64,000 nt of DNA from the NCBI GenBank assembly GCA_020350885.1, contig CP070727.1:1077231-1141230 (forward strand), written 5' to 3'. The stretch comes from a bacterium. GTDB lineage: Bacteria > Krumholzibacteriota > Krumholzibacteriia > Krumholzibacteriales > Krumholzibacteriaceae. Below, piece by piece: positions 1 through 8,206 of the stretch. Below the pieces are notes generated by a model. That model made no database searches. It was not told the DNA's origin and saw only the letters and a program-made list of their open reading frames with translations. How positions within the stretch are numbered: position 1 is the stretch's first letter; each line of letters opens with the position of its first letter. The position numbers and the translations under genes are program-made.

Positions 1-1169
1 ACCACGAGTGACTCGCCCGCCGCCAGTGTGTACGGGCCGCCTCCCGAGATGAGATCATAATCGGCACAGGCCTCGCTGACAGTGCCGTTCAGCGTTCCCC
101 CGCCGGTGTTCTTGATCGTGAATGTCGAGTCCTTCGAGCTGCCGACGGTGACCGTACCGAAATCAATGCTCGTTGGTGTGACGGCGCACGCCGGCTGGGC
201 GAGCAGAGTCCATCCGATGTCCTTCATGAGCTGGGGATCCAGTTGTGGCGTATGATCGGGTCCGGTATAGTATGGCTCCATTACCTGATTCGGAACGAGA
301 TCATTGCTGAAGTGGGAGAGTGATGATCCACTCTCGAACGGATTGGGGCCGTGAAGCCGGGTCCGACCGTTGACTAAGCCGACGGTTAGGGGAATCGCCG
401 CCGCTTCGAGGTTGGTATAGTAACCGTCGAAGACCAGGTTGGGATCGCCGATGTTGCCGGCGGCACGCTGTGCGTCCGTCATGGACGGATAATCGGGCGG
501 TGTGGCGCCATCGAAGTACATGAGACGCTCGTACGCATCGTGCCCCCCAGCGAACAGCTCACCGGTCGAACTTATGAGCGTCAAGAATCCGAGGACATGG
601 CCCATCTCGTGAACGAGCACGGTGACGAAATCGATGTCGTTGCCCGGTGGCGACTCATCGAATCCGTAGTACCACTGGAGGCCACCCAGGCACCCGGGAT
701 CGCCATTCAGGTTGCTGTTAAATGTCATAGCACCGTCTGAGTAACTAGGGGAGAGATCGACACCGGCGTGTGAATTCGCTTCGGCCTGGACGTACCAGGT
801 AGCAGTCAAAGGTGCGCCTGAATGATTACGGTGCACCGTATTGGGGCTGGCTGAGCCGAGAACTGCGGACGTCGCGTTGCAGAACATCGGATCCATGTTT
901 GCGTCGATGTCGATCGTAACGTCGCTCGAAAGGATCGCCCCCCAGATCTGTCCCGCCCGGATAAAGCAATTCAAGCGTTGCTCACCCAGGGTCGTTCCGG
1001 GGTTACCCCCGACGGGAGCAACAGGTGTTGGATCATTGAAGCCTTCACCCGCGCTGTCAAGATTTATGATGTTGAATGTTGCTGCGTTGGCGCTCTGGAT
1101 TGTGAACGTGATCCCAATAGCGAGAACGGCTATCGCCAGGAGCGCTCGATATGTTCGTAGCTTTGCCAT
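1..1169 (-). CDS. Secreted metalloprotease-like protein with Ig-like (choice-of-anchor D/HYDIN-type) domain, C-terminus cut by window edge
   Basis: The frame stays open from an ATG at 1169 to the window edge (389 codons seen). A GAGGAGGAG ribosome site lies about 9 bases upstream. Residues 1-30 form a signal peptide ending in ANAA. A zinc-protease motif HEMGHVLGF begins at His187 (His187, Glu188, His191). A later SLSHFS (His286) and a Met-turn-like VMEP (Met297) fit a metzincin layout close to the leishmanolysin/M8 group, where the third zinc ligand is distant. From about residue 330 the sequence (SIDFGTVTVGSSKDSTFTIKN) matches the beta-sandwich repeats called choice-of-anchor D or ASPM-SPD2-Hydin. 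The product is probably exported and degrades or binds extracellular protein; the substrate is unknown. It lies 6 bases after a small secreted protein gene, so the two are probably one operon. Confidence 0.75.
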   Translation of the reverse strand, partial: MAKLRTYRALLAIAVLAIGITFTIQSANAATFNIINLDSAGEGFNDPTPVAPVGGNPGTTLGEQRLNCFIRAGQIWGAILSSDVTIDIDANMDPMFCNATSAVLGSASPNTVHRNHSGAPLTATWYVQAEANSHAGVDLSPSYSDGAMTFNSNLNGDPGCLGGLQWYYGFDESPPGNDIDFVTVLVHEMGHVLGFLTLISSTGELFAGGHDAYERLMYFDGATPPDYPSMTDAQRAAGNIGDPNLVFDGYYTNLEAAAIPLTVGLVNGRTRLHGPNPFESGSSLSHFSNDLVPNQVMEPYYTGPDHTPQLDPQLMKDIGWTLLAQPACAVTPTSIDFGTVTVGSSKDSTFTIKNTGGGTLNGTVSEACADYDLISGGGPYTLAAGESLV

Positions 1170-1175
1170 GATCGA

Positions 1176-1574
1176 TCACTCCTCCTCGCTGTCTGAGCTT
1201 TTGTTCTGGGTCGATTTGGGGAGATGACAACTGGCGTGGTGCTTGCCATCATCTCCGATATGGGTAGAATATCTGTGCCTGAAACGGCCCTGCAAGTTCA
1301 CCATTTCACCGCTGACCGGACTATCCTCGACGCTCAAACCTTCATCTGACATATTGAGTTCGTCTTCTATTGAAGGGATATCCAGGCTCGGCTCCACGGG
1401 CGCATCCACAAATTCCTTTGTGATAGGATCAATGTACGCTTTTAACCCTGCGTCCGTACTCGGTGTTACAGAGACATCTGTAGCCTCGATTGGGTTTGGC
1501 GCGTCGGTGTGAAACATCCACACGAACGCTACCGGCAAGACGAGAAACAGTAAAAGCGGTAACCTGCGTTTCAT
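1176..1574 (-). CDS. Small secreted protein, possible post-PEP-CTERM-1-type
   Basis: The product has 132 residues, with a strong ribosome site (GGAGGAGGAA) before the ATG. Residues 1-20 are a hydrophobic signal or anchor segment (MKRRLPLLLFLVLPVAFVW). The rest is acidic and polar, with a core AGLKAYIDPITKEF and a C-terminal part containing NLQGRFRHRYSTHIGDDGKHHASCH. From memory, a YIDPxTxE core plus a GRF(R/Q) segment is typical of small proteins NCBI names post-PEP-CTERM-1 domain proteins. I could not test this, and no PEP-CTERM sorting signal is visible in the truncated neighbour. The gene is the first of an operon with the metalloprotease-like gene and has a near-consensus sigma-70 promoter upstream. 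Function unknown. Confidence 0.7.
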   Translation of the reverse strand: MKRRLPLLLFLVLPVAFVWMFHTDAPNPIEATDVSVTPSTDAGLKAYIDPITKEFVDAPVEPSLDIPSIEDELNMSDEGLSVEDSPVSGEMVNLQGRFRHRYSTHIGDDGKHHASCHLPKSTQNKSSDSEEE

Positions 1575-1626
1575 GATTCCTCCTCCGCTGCAGGTAGGTG
1601 AGTGACTATCGCTTATTTATTTCCAC

Positions 1627-1648
1627 CGAAAGCCCGGATCAGCTTTCG
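1627..1648 (-). promoter_or_regulatory. Inverted repeat in the 5' leader of the small secreted protein gene
   Basis: Perfect 7-base arms CGAAAGC and GCTTTCG are separated by 8 bases. The element lies between the predicted promoter (-10 at 1663-1668) and the ATG at 1574, so it would be transcribed and could fold into a leader hairpin. I do not recognise a riboswitch class. Confidence 0.4.
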
Positions 1649-1662
1649 CTTATTATTATCAT

Positions 1663-1691
1663 ATAATAATTGTTACAAATAAGTGTGTCAA
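1663..1691 (-). promoter_or_regulatory. Sigma-70-type promoter for the secreted protein/metalloprotease operon
   Basis: On the minus strand, TTGACA (1686-1691, all six bases consensus) is followed by a 17-base spacer and TATTAT (1663-1668, five of six). The predicted start of transcription near 1656 leaves a leader of about 80 bases. Confidence 0.65.
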
Positions 1692-2081
1692 TCCTTTCCC
1701 ATGGAAGTCAATTACCGGCAACAAGTTAGAGTAATTCGTGCGAATCGTCCTTTGTTTTGAATAGTAGAAAATATCCGAACTTGTGTTCAATTGCTATGCT
1801 GTAAAATGATGAGGAACACAACGGTGTAGGGGAGAGGGTATCACCTGGGGCAGTTGTATGTACTATCGTCGAGTGTTGCATTCTATCGTCTTAGGCTAAC
1901 CCATTTATTATTATCACATACATTAGCATAATTACGTGATAACTTCCACTGAAATCATATCCCTTGATTGTGCTCTCGTGAAGGCATGTTACTTCTTATG
2001 TATTGACCTTATCCCTTAACCTGGTGCTCCGGTATCCGTCACTATTTACATTTGAATACTAACTACTAAAAATGAAATCGA
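1692..2081. other. Intergenic region without a recognisable gene
   Basis: AT-rich DNA between a minus-strand promoter and the end of the next minus-strand gene. The only structure noted is a 7-base inverted repeat, TTATCAC (1911-1917) and GTGATAA (1936-1942). No convincing ORF or RNA gene was seen. Confidence 0.5.
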
Positions 2082-3203
2082 TCATATTTTGATAAAAATC
2101 TTCTTCTTGTACAGTACCAGCATACATAGATACATCACGATTATAACAATAATCGCATAAGCAAGAGAAGCTTGAACGTTGCTCAACCAAGATGCCAACA
2201 GATTATTATAAATCCATGCCTTAATTGTTATCGCATTCCCATCAACAGTGGCAACTTTTGTCACGTTAAGCAGTCTCGCTACAACTCCGGCCAGCACATA
2301 GACTGTAATCGCATTCATGCCGAAAACCAGTGCCGGTTGAATCCATTTCTTTGAGCCATGAACATCTATACATATGTAGCTGATACCTAGACAGATGAGA
2401 GCCAGGCCGGCCATAAACACGGAATATGAACTGGTCCATAAATTTTTGTTGATTGGCAGCCATATGTGCCACCAGGCACCAACAAGCACTGCAACGCTTC
2501 CCATGACAAGAAGCCAGACCGTTTTCTCCAGTGGCGTTTTACTACTCCGCAGCCAGTGTCCGGTCAACACCCCGAACAGCGTCGTTGAAACCGCCGGGAT
2601 GGTGCTAATGAGACCCTCCGGATCCCAGGTTTTCGTTTCCGACCACATATGATCCTTTAGCAATAAATTGTCTATATAGGCTGCCAAATTGGATCCTTTT
2701 TCGTACAAACCGGTGCCTAACCCCGGAACCGGAATCCATTCCATAATGGCCCAATAGAAAAGCAGCAAACCTATTGCCCAGGCGAATTGGCCTTTCCACG
2801 TCGAGTTCAAAAAGATCACTGTGGCGATGAGATAACAGATTGCTATTCGTTGTAAAACGCCGGGTATGCGCAGGGCCGACAATTCAAAATGTGGAAATGC
2901 ATTTAGGAAGAGACCAAGTGCAAATAAAATCAGCGTACGGCGAATGACTTTTATGTATAGGGAACGCTTTCTTATTCCCACTTCAAGCTTTTTACCAAGA
3001 GCAAACGCAATGGCCACGCCGACGATAAACAAGAAAAAGGGGAAAATCAAATCCGTGAAAGTCCATCCGTGCCATCCGGCGTGGCGGAACGGAGCATATA
3101 CATAGCTCCAGCTTCCAGGATTATTGACCAAGATCATGGCAGCAATGGTCAATCCCCGAAAGGCATCCAATGAGGCAAGCCGGGCAGATTGGTCTTTATC
3201 CAT
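2082..3203 (-). CDS. NagX/HGSNAT-like membrane acyltransferase family protein
   Basis: 373 residues, highly hydrophobic, about ten membrane segments. The N-terminal ASLDAFRGLTIAAMILVNN and the following TFTDLIFPFFLFIVGVAI are hallmarks of the bacterial family related to heparan-alpha-glucosaminide N-acetyltransferase (NagX, DUF1624/DUF5009). Members are thought to move acetyl groups from cytoplasmic acetyl-CoA to an extracytoplasmic sugar; the substrate here is unknown. Length is normal for the bacterial family. A GAGGAA ribosome site supports the ATG at 3203. It is monocistronic: the flanking genes lie more than 100 bases away and share no obvious pathway. Confidence 0.8.
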   Translation of the reverse strand: MDKDQSARLASLDAFRGLTIAAMILVNNPGSWSYVYAPFRHAGWHGWTFTDLIFPFFLFIVGVAIAFALGKKLEVGIRKRSLYIKVIRRTLILFALGLFLNAFPHFELSALRIPGVLQRIAICYLIATVIFLNSTWKGQFAWAIGLLLFYWAIMEWIPVPGLGTGLYEKGSNLAAYIDNLLLKDHMWSETKTWDPEGLISTIPAVSTTLFGVLTGHWLRSSKTPLEKTVWLLVMGSVAVLVGAWWHIWLPINKNLWTSSYSVFMAGLALICLGISYICIDVHGSKKWIQPALVFGMNAITVYVLAGVVARLLNVTKVATVDGNAITIKAWIYNNLLASWLSNVQASLAYAIIVIIVMYLCMLVLYKKKIFIKI

Positions 3204-3316
3204 AATTCCTCTACGATGATAATTGTACCAAGATGTTCCAGTTATAACGAGAAAAATTCCACTCGAAAAGCGGATAACGTCAGTTCGAATGTAAGGGGAT
3301 TCTAATTCAAGCGATG

Positions 3317-4504
3317 TCAGTTCTCTTTGTCAATGAGGCTATTTGATATGTCCAGCAGCTCCTTTGCATTCTTGAGCAGATTGGCGTTGGTTTTCGGTAA
3401 GTTACCGCATGTGTCGAGGGAGTCGACGATAGCACCCGATATTCTGGATACAATGGGAGCGATATCGATCACTTTCTCGAGGTTTCCTTGTCTTTCGTAT
3501 TCCTTGAACAGAATCCTGGCCATCCTCCATGTAGTATAGAAACGACCGTTGGATTTGAAGTCGAACCTGCACCTTCTACCCGATGCGTATTCCATGAGTT
3601 GTGGTATGGGTTCATCCCATCGTGCAAGAAAGGAATGGTAGATTTTGTGCTTTAGCTCTTCATCCCCAAATCTGGACTGAATCGAACGGCCTATATCGCT
3701 TGCAAGCTTCGGATCGTCCGGATACTGCTCGATAATTCCACACAGGTAAGACGGGATATCTTTCACAACCATATTGGGATAGTATCGCATATGCATAAAG
3801 CTTCTTGGCTCGTACTCATTATATTCCCAGACTACTCCAGTACCTGTGAAAATGCCGTCATCCGGACCATAGCTTCTGATGTTATCGCTGGATTTGCCTA
3901 CGAGTTCGAATGCAATCCTGCATCTGTCGAGTTTACCTTTCCAGTGCTTACCGGTGCCCAGCCAGTAGAACACACTCCCGCTTCTCGTGAGCGTCTGCAT
4001 TTCCTTGTATGTATCTTCCGGCAATGACGAATATCTATTTTCCCCGGTAAATATATGAGGCTCGAATGGTTTGGTCTTGTACTCGACCCGTATGTCGTAT
4101 GATCTACCCTTCCTGAAAGTCATATTCCACAACTTCCAAAATACCGTTACTTTCTTTCTCCCGACGTTTTTCTTCTTTCCGTCCTTGACATTGACCCTGC
4201 GGCCGTTCACATAAGCCCGGAACTCGATGAATTCTCCCGGATAGCTGTAGGGAAATCCCACATCCATACGGACCGTTTCTCCCTCGTTGTGCATGGAGAA
4301 ATCGGCGGTGGTTACTATCTTGTTCTCGAATACTCGTACGACAACGTCTTCTGCAACCATTCTTACGTCGGTCATCTCTTCGTCGTACCGCCGCAACGCG
4401 TATCCGCCGGTCATCGGGTCGGGGGCTATATCCGCCCCGGCAAACCTGAGTGGAATTAAAAAGAAGAACAGCACCGCTGCTGGAATATGTGGATATTTGA
4501 TCAT
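3317..4504 (-). CDS. Secreted protein, DUF4424-like N-terminal region
   Basis: 395 residues, with a GGGAGGAAA ribosome site directly before the ATG. Residues 1-24 are a cleavable signal peptide (ending RFAGA). The mature N-terminus (DIAPDPMTGGYALRR, followed by EDVVVRVFENKIVTTADFSMHNEGE) resembles DUF4424-type exported bacterial proteins, which begin with a beta-rich domain handling 'never-inserted versus inserted' surface states in poorly characterised ways. The C-terminal third is helical and polar, with no motif I recognise. No catalytic residues are apparent and its role is unknown. It is probably periplasmic or surface-exposed. The DUF assignment is from recall only. Confidence 0.6.
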   Translation of the reverse strand: MIKYPHIPAAVLFFFLIPLRFAGADIAPDPMTGGYALRRYDEEMTDVRMVAEDVVVRVFENKIVTTADFSMHNEGETVRMDVGFPYSYPGEFIEFRAYVNGRRVNVKDGKKKNVGRKKVTVFWKLWNMTFRKGRSYDIRVEYKTKPFEPHIFTGENRYSSLPEDTYKEMQTLTRSGSVFYWLGTGKHWKGKLDRCRIAFELVGKSSDNIRSYGPDDGIFTGTGVVWEYNEYEPRSFMHMRYYPNMVVKDIPSYLCGIIEQYPDDPKLASDIGRSIQSRFGDEELKHKIYHSFLARWDEPIPQLMEYASGRRCRFDFKSNGRFYTTWRMARILFKEYERQGNLEKVIDIAPIVSRISGAIVDSLDTCGNLPKTNANLLKNAKELLDISNSLIDKEN

Positions 4505-4524
4505 TTTCCTCCCCCTGATAATAA

Positions 4525-4551
4525 ATTGTAAGAATGATGATACTTTGTCAA
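4525..4551 (-). promoter_or_regulatory. Possible sigma-70 promoter for the DUF4424-like gene
   Basis: Minus-strand TTGACA (4546-4551) and TACAAT (4525-4530) are separated by only 15 bases, shorter than the usual 16-18. The element sits about 20 bases from the ATG at 4504, which leaves a very short leader that still contains the ribosome site. Confidence 0.35.
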
Positions 4552-4560
4552 TACCGCATC

Positions 4561-4602
4561 TCTTTCTTTCCGATTTTCCAATCTTTCTTTCCGATTTTCC
4601 AA
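4561..4602. repeat. Two perfect tandem copies of a 21-bp unit
   Basis: The unit at 4561-4581 (core CTTTCTTTCCGATTTTCC) is repeated exactly at 4582-4602. It lies just upstream of the promoter-like sequence of the minus-strand gene at 3317-4504. It may be a replication-slippage duplication or a doubled binding site. Confidence 0.7.
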
Positions 4603-4855
4603 TCTCCTTTATGAGGGCTGCCGGTTCGGAGAGATCAATATTTTCTATGAATCTTTGTTATCGCTGCTACGTAATCTTCAATTACAATATATCCTTACGG
4701 GCTTTTTCTTCCAACGGGTGCTTCTCGTGAGGTTTGTCAGTCTATTACTGGTGTTTTCAGTAATTCTTTTGCCTGTGCTGGTGTGATCACGGGAGCAACC
4801 ACTTCCGCCGGTTCGTCTTATGGATGATGAAATGCTTTCGACCTAAGAACGGTAT
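4603..4855. other. Intergenic region with a short hydrophobic reading frame of doubtful status
   Basis: Between divergent genes. On the plus strand a GTG at 4727 opens a 19-codon hydrophobic frame (MRFVSLLLVFSVILLPVLV) ending at TGA 4784-4786. The same frame then stays open to TAA at 4844-4846. It looks like a signal-peptide start of a decayed gene, but no ribosome site is present. No gene is called. Confidence 0.3.
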
Positions 4856-4873
4856 TTGCAGAAAGGAGGACTT

Positions 4874-5539
4874 GTGAACCGCAGACGGTTGGTATTTATG
4901 ACTGCGTTTATAATTGGAGCGTTCATTTCAGGCACAGTAGTAGCAGAGGAGTTTTCTGGGGGTGGCGGATCGGTTTATTTCGGTATCGGCTGGCCAAATT
5001 CTATCGATGCTGCCTCGGAGCTTGCGAATGATCTTGATATCAATGACGAGAGCGGCAACTTCGTTCTTGGAGCACAAGGATTTTTCCAAGGTCATAGTTA
5101 CAGGATTGGGGGAGCCTTTCAGGCACACGGTTGGGCCGGTGTCAATTTCGGAAAGAACGGAGCTGAGGATGATGCGGCCGGCGTCGCCGCTCTGGTGGGA
5201 GGCCTTTACGGTACCTATACGATCAGATATGATCGGGTGCTTCTCAACGTCGGAGCTATCGTAGGAGCGGGGAGGTGTCTTCTCGGATACAGCCTTGGAG
5301 ATGAGGATGAAGATAGTGACGAAAGTGTCAGTACGTTCTTCATCGAACCACAGGTTTCCCTCGGCGTGGCGACCTGCCGGTGGTTTGGAGTAGAATTCCA
5401 GCTGTCCGCCCCGATCTTTATCCTTACAGAAGATCTGAAGCTCAGTGAAGGAGGAAAGGAATACATTGTCACAAGTGGTGATATGGTGGGAGTAAATTTC
5501 AGCATCAAACTAACATTTGGGAAGATAGCGAATCTATAG
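4874..5539 (+). CDS. Exported outer-membrane beta-barrel-like protein
   Basis: I place the start at the GTG at 4874, preceded by AAAGGAGGA, not at the TTG 18 bases upstream. This gives 221 residues. Residues 1-25 form a signal peptide (NRRRLVFMTAFIIGAFISGTVVA). The mature chain is rich in glycine and alternating polar/hydrophobic strands (GGGGSVYFGIGWPN, VLLNVGAIVGAGRCLLGYSLG, VGVNFSIKLTFGKIA). Its C-terminal strand fits a small 8-stranded outer-membrane barrel. An acidic loop (DEDEDSDES) lies about residues 142-150. No enzyme motif is present. It is probably a structural or porin-like outer-membrane protein. There are no operon partners. Confidence 0.6.
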   Translation: MNRRRLVFMTAFIIGAFISGTVVAEEFSGGGGSVYFGIGWPNSIDAASELANDLDINDESGNFVLGAQGFFQGHSYRIGGAFQAHGWAGVNFGKNGAEDDAAGVAALVGGLYGTYTIRYDRVLLNVGAIVGAGRCLLGYSLGDEDEDSDESVSTFFIEPQVSLGVATCRWFGVEFQLSAPIFILTEDLKLSEGGKEYIVTSGDMVGVNFSIKLTFGKIANL

Positions 5540-5679
5540 GATTGCTTATGAGCATGTGCATATAGCCTGAGCTCGGTTCATCCGACACTGCAATTACATA
5601 TTCCCGATAGTATTCTGAACGGATTCGTGATACATAAGAGGATATAAATAGAAATCCAGTCTAGATGCACGGAGGGGAT

Positions 5680-6153
5680 ATGATGACAGACGAAATGCAG
5701 GTGGCCCTTGTTAAAGGTGCATTTTCTGTTGGTGGGGTCATCATCGGGGCATTACTAACGATTTTCCGGCATGATATTGCTCGCCTTTTCGGGAGGATTC
5801 GAAACGACGATTTAAAAGGCCGGTGGAAATGCGTGTGGAATGTAAAGAGGGAGAGCGGCGAAGTGGAGAGGTTAGAGGATTATGTTGAGATCACTAAGAT
5901 CAACGGAAAGTATATACGTGGCAGAAGCGATGGCACCCCGAGTGCGGATTTCGGCAGTTACAAGATCGAAGGTAGAAATAATCCCTTTTCGATCTGTTTT
6001 TCTTACTTCGGAACGGGCAAGGCCAGGAATCTTTTCGGAGTGGCATTGCTCAAGAGGGGGCCGTACCCAAGCACCATGGAAGGGAACTGGTGGCAGATAA
6101 CCCATGAGAACGAGATCGTCGGCGGGACCACCGTGTGGGAGAAAGAGGGCTGA
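5680..6153 (+). CDS. Membrane-anchored protein of unknown function
   Basis: I choose the ATG at 5680 because GGAGGGG (5671-5677) precedes it, while the ATG at 5665 has no ribosome site. The product has 157 residues. One N-terminal membrane segment (about residues 7-31, VKGAFSVGGVIIGALLTIF) is followed by a soluble domain of about 120 residues beginning LKGRWKCVWNVKRESGEVE. That domain is beta-rich, with a repeated G-W pattern (GRWKCVWN, EGNWWQI, GGTTVWEKEG) resembling small cytosolic beta-barrel modules seen in stress or effector proteins. I recognise no named family. The stop codon overlaps the start of the methyltransferase gene (TGATG), so the two are translationally coupled. Confidence 0.6.
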   Translation: MMTDEMQVALVKGAFSVGGVIIGALLTIFRHDIARLFGRIRNDDLKGRWKCVWNVKRESGEVERLEDYVEITKINGKYIRGRSDGTPSADFGSYKIEGRNNPFSICFSYFGTGKARNLFGVALLKRGPYPSTMEGNWWQITHENEIVGGTTVWEKEG

Positions 6154-6917
6154 TGAGTTGGTACGATTACCCACAAGTCTTCGACATTCTTTATGATACC
6201 GATACTCGCATTGAAGCTGATTTCATTGAACAGATCGTAGAAAAACACTGCTCATCCCTCGGAAATGTCATTCTTGAGCCTGCGTGTGGCACCGGCCGCA
6301 TGCTGCGGGAATTTTACCGGAGGGGCTATCGGGCGATCGGCTTCGATAACAACCCGTCTATGGTCGCTTTCGCAAAGCGCTTCAAGCCCCGAAATCGAAA
6401 AAGATACAACGTAACGCCGGGAGAGATGTCAGATTTTAATTACAAGCAGGGCGTCGATGCCGCTTTCTGCCTGTTCGGCACATTTAGGTACCTCCTCAAC
6501 GATACAGAAGCTAAGGGACACCTGCGGAGTATCAGGAAGTCTCTGCGAAAGGGTGGAATATATATCCTCGGATTGAACCTCACCGATTATTTATCCAATC
6601 GGTTTGCAGGGGAAAGGACCGTTGCCGAAAGAAAGGGCATACGGGTAACCTGCAATATTAAGTGCTGGAAGCCCGATGCGCGGAAACGCCTGCAGAGATT
6701 CAGGTCGCGGATGAATGTGATACAAGACAAGGATATCTGGCAGCATGAAACCACCTGGCATTTTCGCACATACGGTCCGATCCAGGCGAAGAGAGCATTG
6801 AGCGCTGTCGATGGTTTAAAAATTGTTGAGATGTATAATTACGACTTCGATATAGATAGAACATGCAAGCTATATGATGCAGGACTGGATAGAATATTTG
6901 TGTTAAAAAAAATCTAA
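6153..6917 (+). CDS. Class I SAM-dependent methyltransferase
   Basis: I choose the ATG at 6153, overlapping the previous stop, over the in-frame GTG at 6135, which lies inside the upstream gene. The product has 254 residues. Motif I is VILEPACGTGRML (about residues 40-52). The acidic end of beta-2 is GFDNNPSMVAFA, and PGEMSDFNYKQGVDAAFCLFGTFRYL carries motifs II/III of the Rossmann-like methyltransferase fold. The C-terminal half (WHFRTYGPIQAKRAL) is typical of small-molecule methyltransferases of the Methyltransf_25 type. The substrate is unknown. Coupling to the membrane-anchored unknown suggests they act together. Confidence 0.8.
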   Translation: MSWYDYPQVFDILYDTDTRIEADFIEQIVEKHCSSLGNVILEPACGTGRMLREFYRRGYRAIGFDNNPSMVAFAKRFKPRNRKRYNVTPGEMSDFNYKQGVDAAFCLFGTFRYLLNDTEAKGHLRSIRKSLRKGGIYILGLNLTDYLSNRFAGERTVAERKGIRVTCNIKCWKPDARKRLQRFRSRMNVIQDKDIWQHETTWHFRTYGPIQAKRALSAVDGLKIVEMYNYDFDIDRTCKLYDAGLDRIFVLKKI

Positions 6918-6942
6918 TATATAGCACCTATGCACCTATATA
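6918..6942. terminator. Inverted repeat between convergent genes
   Basis: Perfect 7-base arms TATATAG (6918-6924) and CTATATA (6936-6942) begin immediately after the methyltransferase stop and end just before the convergent Ntn-hydrolase stop. The stem is AT-only and no long T-run follows, so terminator function is tentative. Confidence 0.35.
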
Positions 6943-6945
6943 AGA

Positions 6946-8073
6946 TCAAGGAACTGCACTCGGCATGGTGAACGTCTCGGGGTATCTTGCAAGATAGTGA
7001 ACGGCGGATGCCGGCAGATTTGTCAGGAAATCGGCTTCCCTGTAAATATCAAAGACCGCTACTATCATTGCCTTGTTCATGGCCCTCGAATAATCGATAA
7101 AGTTCCCGGCTACATCTCCCTTCAGATCGCCTGCTATATTCAGCACCTGTGACGGTGTTTCATTCGAGAAGTCAAAGGCGTGCACATCGATGAAACTCAC
7201 GTTTCGGTTCTCGAATGATTTGAAATATATCTTCATATTCGCAATGTCATATACGATGCTCCAGGCGGTGCGATGCATCTTGAACCTGCCGACACTGACC
7301 GATGATAGGATATCGAATGCATATTCAATGGCTGGCCCGATATGCTCCGATTCGAAGTCTCCGAGGCGCCGGGCTATCTTTATGAATCGATCGGTTGACG
7401 AGAGTGAAGAATGCTTCATCCACTCGTCCGGAGCACCGTTCTTGCATGAATCGAACAGTTGTATACATTCGTCATAGGTGCTGTTCGTCAGCGCGGCCAC
7501 AGTTAAGGAATCTCCGGTATGGCAGACGGTCTCCCCGTTGATATATTCGATAGCCGTGGCCGATCTAAATCGGTCACCGATGAGATAATGGATTCTCGAC
7601 CAGTTCTGACCGATCCTGACACTGTCCATGCGTTCTATGACTTCGCCCACGGTCCTGCAGTTATCGAGCTGGTACTGGATCCACTGCACCTCATTGAGAA
7701 CCGGCAATCCGTTTGATGCTGGATATTTCGTCTCATCGAGCCACATGATCTCGACGACAAGCCCTTCCTCATTCATCCCGCCGTAGGGAAATTCCCTTCC
7801 GATCTGGTTGAACGTGATGCTGCCGTACTTCGAAACCCACTTGGCAGGCCTGTCGGGAGGCATAATCAGTGCGGTTTTGGCGATTTCCCGCTTATTGACG
7901 ACAATCATTCCCTTGCTCGTATAGAAATCCCAATTCTTTCCGAAAAGCAGGGCATCGTCCTCCACGAGAACAAATGTCGAGCAGAAAATCCTGGCAGCAC
8001 ACAGAACACAATTACTGCCGTAGCAATGGCATACATTAGTGAATACTTCATAAAGTGGATTAATTTTCTCCAT
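6946..8073 (-). CDS. Ntn-hydrolase of the choloylglycine hydrolase/penicillin V acylase (C59-like) family, N-terminus apparently frameshifted
   Basis: 375 residues as written. The family core starts at CSTFVLVEDDALLFGKNWDF: the Cys (residue 31) is the expected catalytic N-terminal nucleophile, and GKNWDF is the conserved (R/K)NxDW element. Later pieces (FPYGGMNEEGLVVE, ALTNSTYDECIQL) also fit. Such enzymes cleave linear amides such as N-acyl amino acids, bile salts or penicillin V. Residues 1-30 in this frame are not a signal peptide. Another minus-strand frame starting at ATG 8051 reads MKYSLMYAIATAVIVFCVLP, a textbook signal peptide that runs exactly up to the Cys. One base added to the A-run at 7985-7988 would join the two. 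A ribosome site (GGGAGA) precedes the ATG at 8073. The gene is either truly shifted or carries a sequencing indel. Confidence 0.7.
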   Translation of the reverse strand: MEKINPLYEVFTNVCHCYGSNCVLCAARIFCSTFVLVEDDALLFGKNWDFYTSKGMIVVNKREIAKTALIMPPDRPAKWVSKYGSITFNQIGREFPYGGMNEEGLVVEIMWLDETKYPASNGLPVLNEVQWIQYQLDNCRTVGEVIERMDSVRIGQNWSRIHYLIGDRFRSATAIEYINGETVCHTGDSLTVAALTNSTYDECIQLFDSCKNGAPDEWMKHSSLSSTDRFIKIARRLGDFESEHIGPAIEYAFDILSSVSVGRFKMHRTAWSIVYDIANMKIYFKSFENRNVSFIDVHAFDFSNETPSQVLNIAGDLKGDVAGNFIDYSRAMNKAMIVAVFDIYREADFLTNLPASAVHYLARYPETFTMPSAVP

Positions 8074-8131
8074 ACATCATCTCCCGCCAAGAACATCATC
8101 TTTCATAATAATGGCGTACACAATTATATAA

Positions 8132-8159
8132 TTGACTTTATCGCAACTTCAGTTACAAT
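8132..8159 (+). promoter_or_regulatory. Sigma-70-type promoter for the acetoacetyl-CoA synthetase gene
   Basis: TTGACT (8132-8137), a 16-base spacer and TACAAT (8154-8159) each match five of six consensus bases. A start near 8166 gives a leader of about 40 bases before the ATG at 8207. Confidence 0.55.
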
Positions 8160-8206
8160 AGCGGCTTAGATTAGTAGACGGCAGGGATTCGATCGAAGGA
8201 TTCATC

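Noticed and set aside
4727..4846. Small secreted peptide gene with an internal TGA
   Set aside because: No ribosome site and no recognisable mature part; only a hydrophobic stretch of 19 codons.
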